Notes: generated by a model from the sequence alone, not told the origin. 64,000 nt of DNA from Methylacidiphilales bacterium (GCA_021272165.1 JAJSLK010000083.1:1-64000); one strand, 5' to 3'. Shown: positions 1 to 7,864, counted from the stretch's first letter. Made by a program: numbers and translations.

Positions 1-638
1 GAACCCTTGAGCAAATGACCATGCGTTTCAGCCCAATTACCGCAGGTGCCCAAAACCCGGCGCATGTCGTTCTTGGTCGTGGCCCCGAGCTTGAGACCGC
101 CGAGCCATTTATCGAGTGCCGCCGTCGTCAGGTCACTCAGGCAGAGGCCGGGGAACGCTTCTGCCAGCTTGCGCGTGAATTTGCGGCAGAGGAACACGTA
201 GTGAGACGAGAGGCCCGACTGTTCCCGCGAAGCGCCGAATTGTTCTGAGATTTCGATTAAGGGCAACCGGGGAATATCGCTGCGGTTATGCCGCAGGAAG
301 AATTCGACCGCTTCCCGCAGCGTTGCTTTGCCGAGTTTGTTGATTGCTTGCGCGTGTTCCTCGACGGCCACATGCAGGGCATAATCAGGCGCGAGGACTC
401 TCCGCGCCGCCACGAGGCTTTCCAGTTCGGGTGTGGCCATTGCTTCGACCGCTTCCGCGTCATTCGTCAATTCTCCGAGAATTTGTTTGGCTACCCGTTT
501 CGCTTCCGATTTGTCGGCAAAATTCTTCTGAACCCGCCTGCCTCCCATATAATATGCCAACTGGTACATCGCCTTACCGCGATTGACCGAGCGATAAAGT
601 TTGACTGTCTGTCTGCCATTTGAGATTTCTGTCGCCAT
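1..638 (-). CDS. Tyrosine-type recombinase/integrase, N-terminal part (cut by window edge)
   Basis: An uninterrupted frame starts at the ATG at 638 and runs off the left edge, giving 212 residues. The first 60 residues (MATEISNGRQ..., then MYQLAYYMGGRRVQKNF) look like an arm-type DNA-binding or Arm-DUF region. About residues 150-212 (HYVFLCRKFTRKLAEAF, then TTKNDMRRVLGTCGNWAE) look like a SAM-like core-binding domain of tyrosine recombinases. The catalytic R-H-R-Y domain would lie outside the window, so activity cannot be judged. GC is visibly lower than in the neighbouring truB. A small dyad, CGCCAT/ATGGCG, straddles the start codon. It could belong to a resident mobile element or be one of the host-like recombinase families common in Verrucomicrobiota. 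No attachment site or tRNA is visible beside it. Confidence 0.7.
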   Translation of the reverse strand, partial: MATEISNGRQTVKLYRSVNRGKAMYQLAYYMGGRRVQKNFADKSEAKRVAKQILGELTNDAEAVEAMATPELESLVAARRVLAPDYALHVAVEEHAQAINKLGKATLREAVEFFLRHNRSDIPRLPLIEISEQFGASREQSGLSSHYVFLCRKFTRKLAEAFPGLCLSDLTTAALDKWLGGLKLGATTKNDMRRVLGTCGNWAETHGHLLKG

Positions 639-742
639 ATACTATAATGGCGGTTGTCAACCCAAACGCATCTGCTATGCAATTCGTTATGCACAAAGCC
701 GTTGCTCGCGTAAGCAACTATCGTTATAAGCTTTGTACTTTG

Positions 743-764
743 CTCGACAAGCTCAGGATGACAG
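743..764 (+). repeat. Short dispersed repeat, copy A (CTCGACAAGCTCAGGATGAC)
   Basis: The 22-base sequence is nearly identical to 40773-40794 and to the reverse complement of 54774-54795. Read in one frame of its reverse strand it spells CHPELVE, the signature of a common intergenic repeat in many bacterial genomes. It lies between truB and the recombinase gene, in non-coding DNA. Confidence 0.75.
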
Positions 765-803
765 ACTTTTTGGTTAAGGTTCCAACACAGCACCTTTCTT
801 GGG

Positions 804-1532
804 TTATTGCCGGCGAAGGCGCGAGACTTCGGGCAGGGTCAGCAGCGAGGGGAGCAGCGTGCGGGCATCGGTGATTTTCTGCAAGGCTTCCCAGCTCAGG
901 GCGCGATCGAGAGAGAAGTTGCCCGACTTCAGGCGGCTGAGCTGGACGAGATGCGCGCCGCAGCCGAGGTCCTGGCCAATGTCATGGCAGTAGGTGCGGA
1001 CGTAGAATCCTTTGCTGCACTGGATGCGGAACTTGATGAGCGGGAGCTCGACCTCGTCGATGGCGTAGGAGCCGATGTGGACGAGGCGCGGCTCACGTTC
1101 GACGGTTTTTCCAGCACGGGCGAGCTTGTAGAGCGGTACGCCCTGTTGCTTGAGCGCGGAGACCATGGGCGGAGTCTGGTAGAAATCGCCGGTATACTTT
1201 TTGAAGACGGTGTCGAGCTGCTCGCGGGTGAGGGTCGGAACGGGCTTTTCCTCGACGATTTTACCGTCGGCGTCCTGCGAGTCGGTGGTGGCGCCGAGTT
1301 TCATCGTACCGGCGTATTCCTTGTCCTCGGCCATGAGAAGGTCCTGGATCTTGGTGGCACGGCCGATGACGAGCATGAGGAGGCCGGTGGCGAGGGGGTC
1401 GAGGGTGCCGCAATGTCCGACTTTTTTGAAATGAAACCGGTTGCGCACGTAATCGACGACATCGTGTGAGGTGCATCCGCCGGGTTTGTTGATGAGGAGA
1501 ACTCCGTCCGCTTCCATAAATTTATCAGGCAA
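804..1532 (-). CDS. truB: tRNA pseudouridine(55) synthase
   Basis: TruB isomerises uridine 55 in the T-loop of tRNAs to pseudouridine. The 242-residue product opens with the family pattern (M)EADGVLLINKPGGCTSHDVV. The catalytic aspartate is Asp45 in GHCGTLDPLATGLL, and the substrate-loop pattern YTGDFYQTPPMVSALKQQGVPLYKLAR follows at about 115-140. CSKGFYVRTYCHDIG near 170 is the usual RYIR-type motif. At 242 residues it is shorter than E. coli TruB (about 314) and probably lacks a PUA domain, which is common in other phyla. A second in-frame ATG at residue 6 is an alternative start. It lies 3 bases after the DHH phosphoesterase, as in the widespread nrnA-truB pairing, so co-transcription is likely. 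Confidence 0.95.
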   Translation of the reverse strand: MPDKFMEADGVLLINKPGGCTSHDVVDYVRNRFHFKKVGHCGTLDPLATGLLMLVIGRATKIQDLLMAEDKEYAGTMKLGATTDSQDADGKIVEEKPVPTLTREQLDTVFKKYTGDFYQTPPMVSALKQQGVPLYKLARAGKTVEREPRLVHIGSYAIDEVELPLIKFRIQCSKGFYVRTYCHDIGQDLGCGAHLVQLSRLKSGNFSLDRALSWEALQKITDARTLLPSLLTLPEVSRLRRQ

Positions 1533-1535
1533 TAA

Positions 1536-2516
1536 TCAGGGCAATTGTTTGGCGATCAGTTCGAGCAATCGTTTTTCGAGCTCCGCGGGCGGCAGCTTGC
1601 TGCGCAGGCCGGCGGCGAGACGATGGCCGCCTCCGGCGAATTCCTGGCAGATGCGCTGGACATCAACGGTGCCGCGCGAGCGCATGCTGGCGCGGGTAAG
1701 GCCCTCGGGCAGCGCCTCGAGCAGGAACGCGACTTCGACGGTTTTCACCGACTGGAGATATTCAATGAGGCCCTCGGTCTCGTCCGGAATCGCGCCGCTT
1801 TTGGCGTACATTTCGGGGCTGAGATGGAACCAGGCGACGCGGTTGCGGTCGGCGAAATGAATGGCGCTGAAGACCTCGCGCATGAGGAGGAGGCGCTCGG
1901 CGCGGAAACTCTGGTAGCAGCTTTCGGCGAGGGTAGTCGGGTCGGCGCCGGCTGCGACGAGACGGGCGGCGATTTCAAAGGTGCGGGCGGTGGTCTGGCG
2001 ATAACGGAAATTGCCGGTGTCGGTCATGATGCCGACGTAAAGATTGGCGGCGATTTCGGCCGTGAGCGGCCATTGGAGCGCGGAGATGATTTCGTAAAGG
2101 ACCTGCGCGGTGGCGGGCGATTCGGAATCGATGAGGTTGAGCTTGGCGTAACCGGGATTGCTGATGTGGTGGTCGATGTTGATGTCGGGCTGGCGGTCCC
2201 AGCCTGTGGATGAATCGCCCGCGACGATGCCAAGGCGCTTGTGATCGGCGCAGTCGACCGCGATGAGGAGGCGGTCGCCGGGAAGCGTGGCGGGGAGCTT
2301 GGTGAGTTGTCCGCTGCCGGGGAGAAAGTCGTAAAGAGGTGAGAGGCCGTCGGCATTGGCGACATGGACATCCTTGCCGAGGGCCTGCAGGGCGAGAGCG
2401 AGGGCGAGCGTAGAACCGTAGGCATCGCCATCGGGGCGGACATGCGAGATGACGAAGAACCGGTCATGCCGGGTGCACAAGTCCTGGAATGAGGCCAGAG
2501 ATTCGGAGCAAAGCAT
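1536..2516 (-). CDS. nrnA: DHH-family phosphoesterase, NrnA-like (oligoribonuclease/pAp phosphatase)
   Basis: DHH-DHHA1 enzymes of this type degrade short RNA oligomers and dephosphorylate 3'-phosphoadenosine 5'-phosphate using manganese. The 326-residue protein carries the ordered motifs: SHVRPDGDAYGS near residue 24, VDCAD near 88, INIDHHISNPGYA near 112 and TDTGNFRYRQTT near 166. The DHHA1 signature EFAGGGHRLAAG lies near residue 298. Length and motif order match NrnA. It directly precedes truB, the arrangement seen in many bacteria, where rbfA often lies upstream; here an FHA protein gene takes that place. The gene symbol is by family resemblance; which of the two NrnA activities dominates cannot be read from sequence. 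Confidence 0.9.
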   Translation of the reverse strand: MLCSESLASFQDLCTRHDRFFVISHVRPDGDAYGSTLALALALQALGKDVHVANADGLSPLYDFLPGSGQLTKLPATLPGDRLLIAVDCADHKRLGIVAGDSSTGWDRQPDINIDHHISNPGYAKLNLIDSESPATAQVLYEIISALQWPLTAEIAANLYVGIMTDTGNFRYRQTTARTFEIAARLVAAGADPTTLAESCYQSFRAERLLLMREVFSAIHFADRNRVAWFHLSPEMYAKSGAIPDETEGLIEYLQSVKTVEVAFLLEALPEGLTRASMRSRGTVDVQRICQEFAGGGHRLAAGLRSKLPPAELEKRLLELIAKQLP

Positions 2517-2568
2517 AAAGGGGAAACGTCAACGAATAGAAGAGATGCCATCCAGTGTCGAGCACCGC

Positions 2569-3600
2569 TCAGCGCAGGAAGAAGAAATAGGCGGCGGCAG
2601 CGATGATGATGAGCAGGACAACGCCGCCGACGCCGATCATCAGCCAGGGCGTTTTCTTGACCGGCTCCTCGGGTGGAGCGAGATCGCTGTAATTGATGGC
2701 CGAGACGCCTTGAACATAAGCGGTATCGCCGACGGCCTTGATGGGCTGGGGATCGCCCTGGGGGCGTTCGGGAAGCTTGACAGTGCCGTGGATGAGGGTG
2801 CCGGTTTTACTTTGGCGCAGGAGGGGATCGCCGGGAGCGGGAGCGGGAGCAGGAGCGTCCTGGGGTTTGAGTTTAGGGCGCTTGATGCTTTCCTCAAACT
2901 GAATCTGGACGACACCGACCTGAATCGTGTCGGCGGGGCGAAGGATGGTTTCGCTGATCGGGGCGCCATTGACAAGGGTGCCGTTGGAAGAATTGAGATC
3001 GCGCAGGACGACGTCGGGGCCGCTAAGGATAAAGATGCAGTGGCGGTTGGAGACGGAGGGGTAGGGGAGGAAGATTTCGTTGCCGGAGGCGCGGCCGACG
3101 TGGGTGTATTCCTGGGTCAACTCGATGGTGACTTGGGGGAGGTCGGGGCGGAGGATGGTAAGCTTGGGCTGACTGTCCTTGGGGCGGATGCTTAGGGAGG
3201 GTTCAGTAGTTGTGATGGGAGCTGAAGTCGAGCGAGTCCCAAGGAGACCTTCGTCAGCGCGCCGTGCTCCTTCAAAGAGGAGTTGTTCCCAAGTGAGGGT
3301 GACCGTTTTCTTATGAGGTAAAATATCCTCGTCAAGGGAGAAGCCACCCCCGGGCCAGGAGAGCATGTTGTAGATGGCTTCCTCGCCCTCGATGGTTCCG
3401 CAGAGCGCGTGAAGGACGCGGCCCTGCTGGATATAGATGTAGCCGTAGGATGCTCCGGAGCGGAAGGTGATCTGGCCGCTGCGGCGGCTCAGGCAGCACA
3501 TCTGGAGTATTTCGGGAAGGCCCATCTGGGATTGGGCATTCAACCCCGATGGGGAGGGTAAATCGGGTTCCGGGACGGGGTTGCTGTTCTGGTGACTCAT
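2569..3600 (-). CDS. PATAN (DUF4388)/FHA-domain protein with C-terminal membrane anchor
   Basis: Residues about 20-105 (GLPEILQMCCLSRRSGQITF..., GRVLHALCGTIEGEEAIYNML, GGFSLDED) form a DUF4388/PATAN domain, a module found in bacterial regulatory proteins. An FHA phosphothreonine-binding domain follows at about 155-225, with the hallmark residues VGRASGNEI, SVSNRHCIF and LNSSNGTLVNG. A proline-rich linker leads to a single C-terminal membrane segment (PWLMIGVGGVVLLIIIAAAAY), so both domains should face the cytoplasm. The ATG at 3600 (MSHQNSN) was chosen over an upstream one at 3645 because a TATTAT -10-like box lies between them. It is divergent from the roadblock/MglA genes. Ligand and partner are unknown; a role in that module is inferred from position. 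Confidence 0.85.
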   Translation of the reverse strand: MSHQNSNPVPEPDLPSPSGLNAQSQMGLPEILQMCCLSRRSGQITFRSGASYGYIYIQQGRVLHALCGTIEGEEAIYNMLSWPGGGFSLDEDILPHKKTVTLTWEQLLFEGARRADEGLLGTRSTSAPITTTEPSLSIRPKDSQPKLTILRPDLPQVTIELTQEYTHVGRASGNEIFLPYPSVSNRHCIFILSGPDVVLRDLNSSNGTLVNGAPISETILRPADTIQVGVVQIQFEESIKRPKLKPQDAPAPAPAPGDPLLRQSKTGTLIHGTVKLPERPQGDPQPIKAVGDTAYVQGVSAINYSDLAPPEEPVKKTPWLMIGVGGVVLLIIIAAAAYFFFLR

Positions 3601-3630
3601 CTCGACGATATTTGCAGTTGCAAGTAAGAG

Positions 3631-3661
3631 ATAATAGTGCACCATCGACTAGCCTTGACAA
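3631..3661 (-). promoter_or_regulatory. Candidate promoter of the PATAN/FHA gene
   Basis: On the minus strand TTGTCA (3656-3661) and TATTAT (3631-3636) are separated by 19 bases. The predicted start near 3624 lies upstream of the ATG at 3600 and downstream of the alternative ATG at 3645. The spacer is longer than optimal. On the other strand TTGACA at 3655-3660 lacks a good -10 partner. Confidence 0.35.
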
Positions 3662-3685
3662 GCTTTCCACACAAATACCCTCTCT

Positions 3686-6112
3686 ATGGCACTGTTTTCT
3701 TTCGGAAAAAAAGATAAAAACCCCCCCGAAGGTGCTGCCCCTGTGGCAAAAGCGCCATTGACTCCGCCGAAGATTCAGAACCCTCCGCCGACGGCGAATC
3801 CGCCTGCTGTCAAGCCTCCTCAACCTTCCGGTTTGATCCCCGCTTCCGGTATTCCGGCGGGTACCGCAACCACCCAGCCGATGGTGATGCCGCGTGGCGT
3901 ATCGGGCCTTAAACCGGCGCGTCCCGGTATGGCGCAATCTTCGCGTTCGACGCAGCGGATTGTTTTGCCCACGAGCCCGTCGGGCGGCAAGGCAACGAAC
4001 ACAAAGGCGCTTTCGGTGTCGGCGCCGACGGGACGGATCAGCCTGCCGATCGGCATGATTTTGCGCTGTCTGCCCGCGGAGGTCCTCGCCTCCGACATGT
4101 CAGAATTTGAAGCTTCCGGAGCCGCAGCGACCGAGATCGGTCTGCCAATGAACATGATTTTGAGCCAGCTTCCCTCGGGCAAGGTGGAGGTTCCGCTGCA
4201 GGAACTGGTGCCCCATTTTCCCGCCGGATACCTCCAGCCGACCGAGTCGATTGTAAGTTATCTTCCGACCCTCATCAGCCTGCCTTTGATGGACGTGGTG
4301 ATGCGGATTCCGCCCGATTTGCTGGCATTGCGTCCAGACCAGAAAGGCGTGGATGCGGCCGTCATTAACATGGCCGATCCGTTTACTGAAGAAATTTTGC
4401 GCGAGCAGGCGGAAGCGGCCCGACGTCAGGCGGCCCAGGCGAATATTATCGACGAAAGCCAGGTGCCGCAGGCGGAGGAATTTGTTCCGCAGCCTCCCAC
4501 GCCGAAGACGATTGCTCCGCCGCCTCGTCCGCCCTCGGCGGCGTTGCCGCTGCCCCGTGGACAGGCCGCCGGTGCGGTGCCTCCGACGATTCCGGGCGCT
4601 GTTCCGCCCTCCGCGACGACGACTTCCTCGGTAAGCGCACGAACGATTCCAACTCCATCAGTTTCGGCTTCCGGCCGGTTGCCCACGCCGACCCGCGCGA
4701 CTTCCGCGATTCCATCACGTCCGCCGGCTCCCTCGGCGCCTCCCCTCACGTCGGCTGCGCCGCCGACTCCGCCCGTGTCTCGCCATACCACGTCGCTTCC
4801 GGTTCCACCGGTGCCGCGCCAGACGGGGGCGGTTTCCACGCCCGGCCGCCAGCATACGACTTCCATTCAAATGCCGCCGCGGCCTTCGTCAACGCTGGCT
4901 CCGCCAATGGGGTCGACAGTTCCGCTTCCTTCTCTCGCTCCGCCCGCGCCGATTCCAATTGCGGCACAGCCTCCCATCGTCTTACCGCCGACGCCTCCCG
5001 TGCCTCCAGCCGAAGTAGTATCAGGCCAGGCCGATGCCGGGGCTGGAGATCTTCAGCGGCTCGCAGCCCTGGCAATGCAGCAGATGGGCGAGGATACTTC
5101 GACGAAAGAGACGGCTCCGCTTCCCGTGTCGGAACCTGCCGCCGCACTGGAACCACCGCCCGCTCCTGTGCCTCAACCGGTGGTGACCCGCATGCCCGTG
5201 CCTGCTCCGGCCCCGCTGGGCGCGCCACCGACTCCCCGTTTTATTCCCGCGTCTGCTGTGACCGAAGAAGCGACGGTAATGGCAATTCCGGCACCCGCTC
5301 CGGAACCGGTGGCGCCATCTCCAGCTCCCGAACCTGTTGTCGCGGCGCCTGCACCGGAACCTGTCGTGGCTGCGCCTTCGATCAATCTGGAGGAATTCGT
5401 GGTGCGTCCTTCAGCGGCGGAAGTGGCCAAGACTCCAACCGCGTCTCTGCCTTTCGTGCCTGCAGCCGTAGCCGCTCCCGAGCCCGAAATAGCGCCAGCG
5501 CCCCCCTCCGCCGGAGTCGCGTTCAATCTCAACACCTGCACGATCCATGAACTGGTGCAGATTCCGGGCTGCTTCCGCGATCTGGCCGAGTCGATCATCG
5601 CGCATCGCCAGAAGATCGGTTCGTTCAAGCGGCTGGAGGATTTGCTCGACGTTCCGGGCATGACGAAGGACGCCTATACGAACCTGACGGGCGAGGCTCC
5701 TCCGGAAAACCGCATTCCGCTTTCACTCAACGAGCTTTTGGGTTTCCCGAGCGATCAGTATCTATCGCTTAAGGACGTCACGGAACGGATTGCCTGCTGG
5801 CCTGATGTGACCGGCTGCGTGCTGAGCCAGAGCAGCGGATTGTCGCTGGTGGGCAACGTCCCGCAGGGGCTTGACAAGGCGGCGATCGTGGCTTTCGCCC
5901 CGAGGATGTTCGAGGCGATCAACAAGTCGTTCTCGGAGATCACGGGCCGGGAGACGGATGAACTGGCGATTCCGATCCCGGGGACCAGCTTCCATATCTT
6001 CCGCAACAAGGACCTCTACCTGATCATCCTTTGCCGGTTGCCGCAGATGCCCGAGCGACACATGAAAGTTGCACGGTTCGTACTTGCGGCGTTGAGTATA
6101 AGGAGAGATTGA
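3686..6112 (+). CDS. Large proline-rich protein with HhH and C-terminal roadblock-like domain
   Basis: The 808-residue protein has four parts. The N-terminus (1-110) is basic and proline-rich. Residues about 115-235 hold three short related repeats built on an I-S/G-L-P-x3-hydrophobic-x3-P pattern (ISLPIGMILRCLP, IGLPMNMILSQLP, ISLPLMDVVMRIPP). A proline/alanine/valine-rich stretch of some 370 residues follows. The end holds a ComEA-like helix-hairpin-helix (about 613-672: FNLNTCTIHELVQIPGC, IIAHRQKIGSFKRLEDLLDVPGM) and a roadblock/LC7-like domain (about 690-805: CWPDVTGCVLSQSSGLSLVG). Roadblock domains regulate small GTPases such as MglA, encoded 19 bases downstream, so it may be a scaffold or regulator for it. 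No signal peptide or membrane segment is seen. I do not recognise a named family for the whole protein. Confidence 0.85.
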   Translation: MALFSFGKKDKNPPEGAAPVAKAPLTPPKIQNPPPTANPPAVKPPQPSGLIPASGIPAGTATTQPMVMPRGVSGLKPARPGMAQSSRSTQRIVLPTSPSGGKATNTKALSVSAPTGRISLPIGMILRCLPAEVLASDMSEFEASGAAATEIGLPMNMILSQLPSGKVEVPLQELVPHFPAGYLQPTESIVSYLPTLISLPLMDVVMRIPPDLLALRPDQKGVDAAVINMADPFTEEILREQAEAARRQAAQANIIDESQVPQAEEFVPQPPTPKTIAPPPRPPSAALPLPRGQAAGAVPPTIPGAVPPSATTTSSVSARTIPTPSVSASGRLPTPTRATSAIPSRPPAPSAPPLTSAAPPTPPVSRHTTSLPVPPVPRQTGAVSTPGRQHTTSIQMPPRPSSTLAPPMGSTVPLPSLAPPAPIPIAAQPPIVLPPTPPVPPAEVVSGQADAGAGDLQRLAALAMQQMGEDTSTKETAPLPVSEPAAALEPPPAPVPQPVVTRMPVPAPAPLGAPPTPRFIPASAVTEEATVMAIPAPAPEPVAPSPAPEPVVAAPAPEPVVAAPSINLEEFVVRPSAAEVAKTPTASLPFVPAAVAAPEPEIAPAPPSAGVAFNLNTCTIHELVQIPGCFRDLAESIIAHRQKIGSFKRLEDLLDVPGMTKDAYTNLTGEAPPENRIPLSLNELLGFPSDQYLSLKDVTERIACWPDVTGCVLSQSSGLSLVGNVPQGLDKAAIVAFAPRMFEAINKSFSEITGRETDELAIPIPGTSFHIFRNKDLYLIILCRLPQMPERHMKVARFVLAALSIRRD

Positions 6113-6131
6113 TTTTGTAGGTCGTGCGCGT

Positions 6132-6821
6132 ATGGCTTTCATCAACTATTCAAGCCGCGAGATCCAGCTCAAGATCGTTTATTACGGCGCTGCGCTTTGC
6201 GGCAAGACGACCAACCTGGTGACGCTGCATAAGCAGATCACCCACGCGCAAAAGGGCGAACTGGTGTCGCTGGCGACCGATGCGGACCGGACGCTGTTCT
6301 TCGACTTTCTTTCGCTGAATACGAAGACGCTACCGGGCTTCACCACACGGTTCCAGCTTTACACGGTTCCGGGACAGGCGATTTACAATACGACGCGGCA
6401 GTTGGTGCTCAAGGGGGTCGACGGCATCGTTTTCGTGGTCGATTCGCACTGGGACAAGATGGCGGATAATGTCGAGTCGTTCGCGAATCTGCAGGAGAAT
6501 CTGATCGAGAACCATCTGAGCCTGGTGCAAATCCCCTACGTGCTGCAGTACAACAAGCGGGACATTCCCAACGCGGCGCCGATCAATTACTTGGAATATA
6601 CCTTCAATAATCGTGCCAACCGGGCGCTGGCCTTTGAGGCTGTGGCGGCGACGGGCGTGGGCGTACTGGAAACGCTGAACGCCGCCGCCCGCCTGCTGTT
6701 GGCGAAATATTCGAAGACGCCGAATGCCAATGTGACCGGCATGAGCCGGCCCAACCCGACGGTCGCGGTTCCGCCGCAAAGTGATTCGCCCCAAGTGGGC
6801 GCCGGAAACGTCGCTGCCTAA
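6132..6821 (+). CDS. mglA: MglA-type small Ras-like GTPase
   Basis: MglA GTPases set cell polarity and control pili and gliding machinery in Myxococcus and relatives. This 229-residue protein has the P-loop GAALCGKTT (residues 19-27), the family stretch LDF-type FFDFLSLNTKTLPGFTTRFQ, the switch II region TVPGQAIYNTTRQLVLKGVDG and VFVVDSHWDKMADN. The guanine-specificity motif is NKRD in QYNKRDIP. Like other MglA proteins it has PGQ rather than the DxxG motif of eukaryotic Ras. It is longer than Myxococcus MglA (195 residues) by a flexible, proline/asparagine-rich C-terminus. It sits between two roadblock-domain genes, the expected genetic context for its GTPase-activating partner. Confidence 0.92.
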   Translation: MAFINYSSREIQLKIVYYGAALCGKTTNLVTLHKQITHAQKGELVSLATDADRTLFFDFLSLNTKTLPGFTTRFQLYTVPGQAIYNTTRQLVLKGVDGIVFVVDSHWDKMADNVESFANLQENLIENHLSLVQIPYVLQYNKRDIPNAAPINYLEYTFNNRANRALAFEAVAATGVGVLETLNAAARLLLAKYSKTPNANVTGMSRPNPTVAVPPQSDSPQVGAGNVAA

Positions 6822-6830
6822 ATTACGCCT

Positions 6831-7301
6831 ATGACTGGAATTGGAATGCTTACGGCCGAAGATCAGATGGCCATCGAACAACGACTGGCGGACTTCCTGA
6901 ATAAATCGGAAGCCCAATGGTCGGCACTGGTCGACAAAGGGGGCAATCTTTTTGCCCAAAGCGGGGATACCGGCACGCTGGATCTCAGTATTCTTTCGGC
7001 ACTGGCGGCCGGTTCGTTTGCGGCGACGCACGAACTGGCCAAGCGGCTGGGGGAATCTGAATTCAGCGCGCTTTATCACGAGGGGCACGGGCAGCACATC
7101 CTGATGAGCGCGCTTCATCACGAGTGTTTGCTGGTGACGATCTTCGGCGAGAAGACGAACATTGGTCTGGTCCGTTTTTATGCCCAACAGGTGACGGTTT
7201 CCCTGAACGAGCTCCTGAAGGGCGCCAGCGAGAAAGAAGCGACGGCAGAACCCTTACAACTGGAAGGCAATTTCCTCGATAATCAGGCAACAATTACCTA
7301 G
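6831..7301 (+). CDS. Roadblock/LC7 domain protein, MglB-like
   Basis: The 156-residue protein has the pattern of a single roadblock/LC7 domain: an N-terminal helix (AEDQMAIEQRLADFL), SALVDKGGNLFAQSGDTG, LSALAAGSFAATHELAKRLGE, then a sheet region ending ILMSALHHECLLVTIFGEKTNIGLVRFY. MglB proteins of this fold form homodimers that stimulate GTP hydrolysis by MglA. The gene follows mglA by 9 bases and both are surely co-transcribed. The C-terminal 25 residues are a polar tail. The mglB symbol is withheld because roadblock proteins of several roles share this fold, but the MglA neighbour makes a GAP or recruiter role the best inference. Confidence 0.85.
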   Translation: MTGIGMLTAEDQMAIEQRLADFLNKSEAQWSALVDKGGNLFAQSGDTGTLDLSILSALAAGSFAATHELAKRLGESEFSALYHEGHGQHILMSALHHECLLVTIFGEKTNIGLVRFYAQQVTVSLNELLKGASEKEATAEPLQLEGNFLDNQATIT

Positions 7302-7400
7302 CCTACAAGATAGATAGGCAAGAAGTTTTAGCCGTTCATTTTCACGACAAATAAATTCAGGAGTTACACGGGGACGGGAATTTATTTTAGAAATATCAAA

Positions 7401-7429
7401 TTGACTTCGAGAAAAAGATAAGCGATAAG
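7401..7429 (+). promoter_or_regulatory. Candidate sigma70-type promoter
   Basis: TTGACT (7401-7406) and GATAAG (7424-7429) are 17 bases apart in an AT-rich setting. The resulting leader to the pilin ATG would be about 175 bases. The -10 box is weak (4 of 6). Confidence 0.3.
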
Positions 7430-7509
7430 GCATTTATTAAAAGCAACTTGCGATTTTAATAAGACTTATTTGATTTAAGGGTTAACAGCAATATTTTTCA
7501 CTTTTTCTG

Positions 7510-7526
7510 TTGGCACGCGAAATGAT
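7510..7526 (+). promoter_or_regulatory. Candidate sigma54 (-24/-12) promoter for the pilin gene
   Basis: TTGGCACG at 7510-7517 matches the -24 element perfectly. At the correct distance (N4) stands ATGAT, which matches only part of the -12 element TTGCT; the key GC is GA here. Sigma54 control is common for type IV pilins. The implied start is near 7537, some 74 bases before the ATG. Confidence 0.35.
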
Positions 7527-7593
7527 TGTTTTCCATACAATTAAGGCTAGTTGCGGCGAAATGATTTTTGAATTTTGAACATTTTTTATTGAG

Positions 7594-7600
7594 AGGAGGT
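7594..7600 (+). promoter_or_regulatory. Strong ribosome-binding site of pilin copy 1
   Basis: AGGAGGT is a near-perfect anti-16S match, 10 bases before the ATG at 7611. Most other genes in the window lack such a site, so it both fixes the start codon and suggests high expression. Confidence 0.7.
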
Positions 7601-7610
7601 GAAAAGAACA

Positions 7611-7814
7611 ATGATTAACAAAGTAATTACTAGCGCCAAAAACGCGCTGCGCCGTATGAAGAGCAAGAAGGGCCAAACCCTCGTGGAATACGCCCTGATT
7701 CTGGCCTTCATTTCCGTGGTCGCCATCTCGGTCTTGATCGCTCTGGGTAACCAGGTCAAGGGCGTGTTTACGACCATCACCAGCCAGCTCTCTTACGCGA
7801 GCAGCAGCCACTAA
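7611..7814 (+). CDS. Flp/Fap-type pilin (class III prepilin-like), copy 1
   Basis: The 67-residue product has a basic leader (MINKVITSAKNALRRMKSKK), then G-QTLVEYALIL, the cleavage and E5-Y6 pattern of Flp pilins. A single hydrophobic helix follows (LAFISVVAISVLIAL) with a short polar tail. A TadV-type prepilin peptidase would cut after the glycine and Tad machinery would assemble fibres; none of those genes is in the window. The ATG at 7611 is preferred over a GTG at 7599 because AGGAGGT at 7594-7600 is a rare, strong ribosome-binding site in this window, matching a highly expressed structural protein. A paralogue starts at 7957. Confidence 0.88.
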   Translation: MINKVITSAKNALRRMKSKKGQTLVEYALILAFISVVAISVLIALGNQVKGVFTTITSQLSYASSSH

Positions 7815-7830
7815 TTCTCAAAGTTGGCTC

Positions 7831-7864
7831 AGAGGCTTGAGAAGTTCCATTCTCTCAAGTCTCT
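7831..7864 (+). terminator. Strong hairpin between the two pilin genes
   Basis: AGAGGCTTGAGA (7831-7842) pairs with TCTCAAGTCTCT (7853-7864) over 12 base pairs with one G-U and a 10-base loop. Only a weak T-rich tail (TCCTT) follows. It could be a partial terminator or a 3'-stabilising stem that makes pilin 1 more abundant than pilin 2. Confidence 0.55.

Larger units (their letters stand above)
7302..7610 (+). other. AT-rich intergenic control region upstream of the first pilin gene
   Basis: This 309-base stretch has no convincing gene and is far richer in A and T than its surroundings. It contains a TTGACT-17-GATAAG sigma70-like pair at 7401-7429, a sigma54-like box at 7510-7526 and a strong ribosome-binding site at 7594-7600. 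It is best read as the promoter region of the pilin genes. Confidence 0.6.

Noticed and set aside
15-793. Several short plus- and minus-strand open frames at the left edge
   Set aside because: They overlap the open recombinase frame on the minus strand or the repeat, and none has family features.
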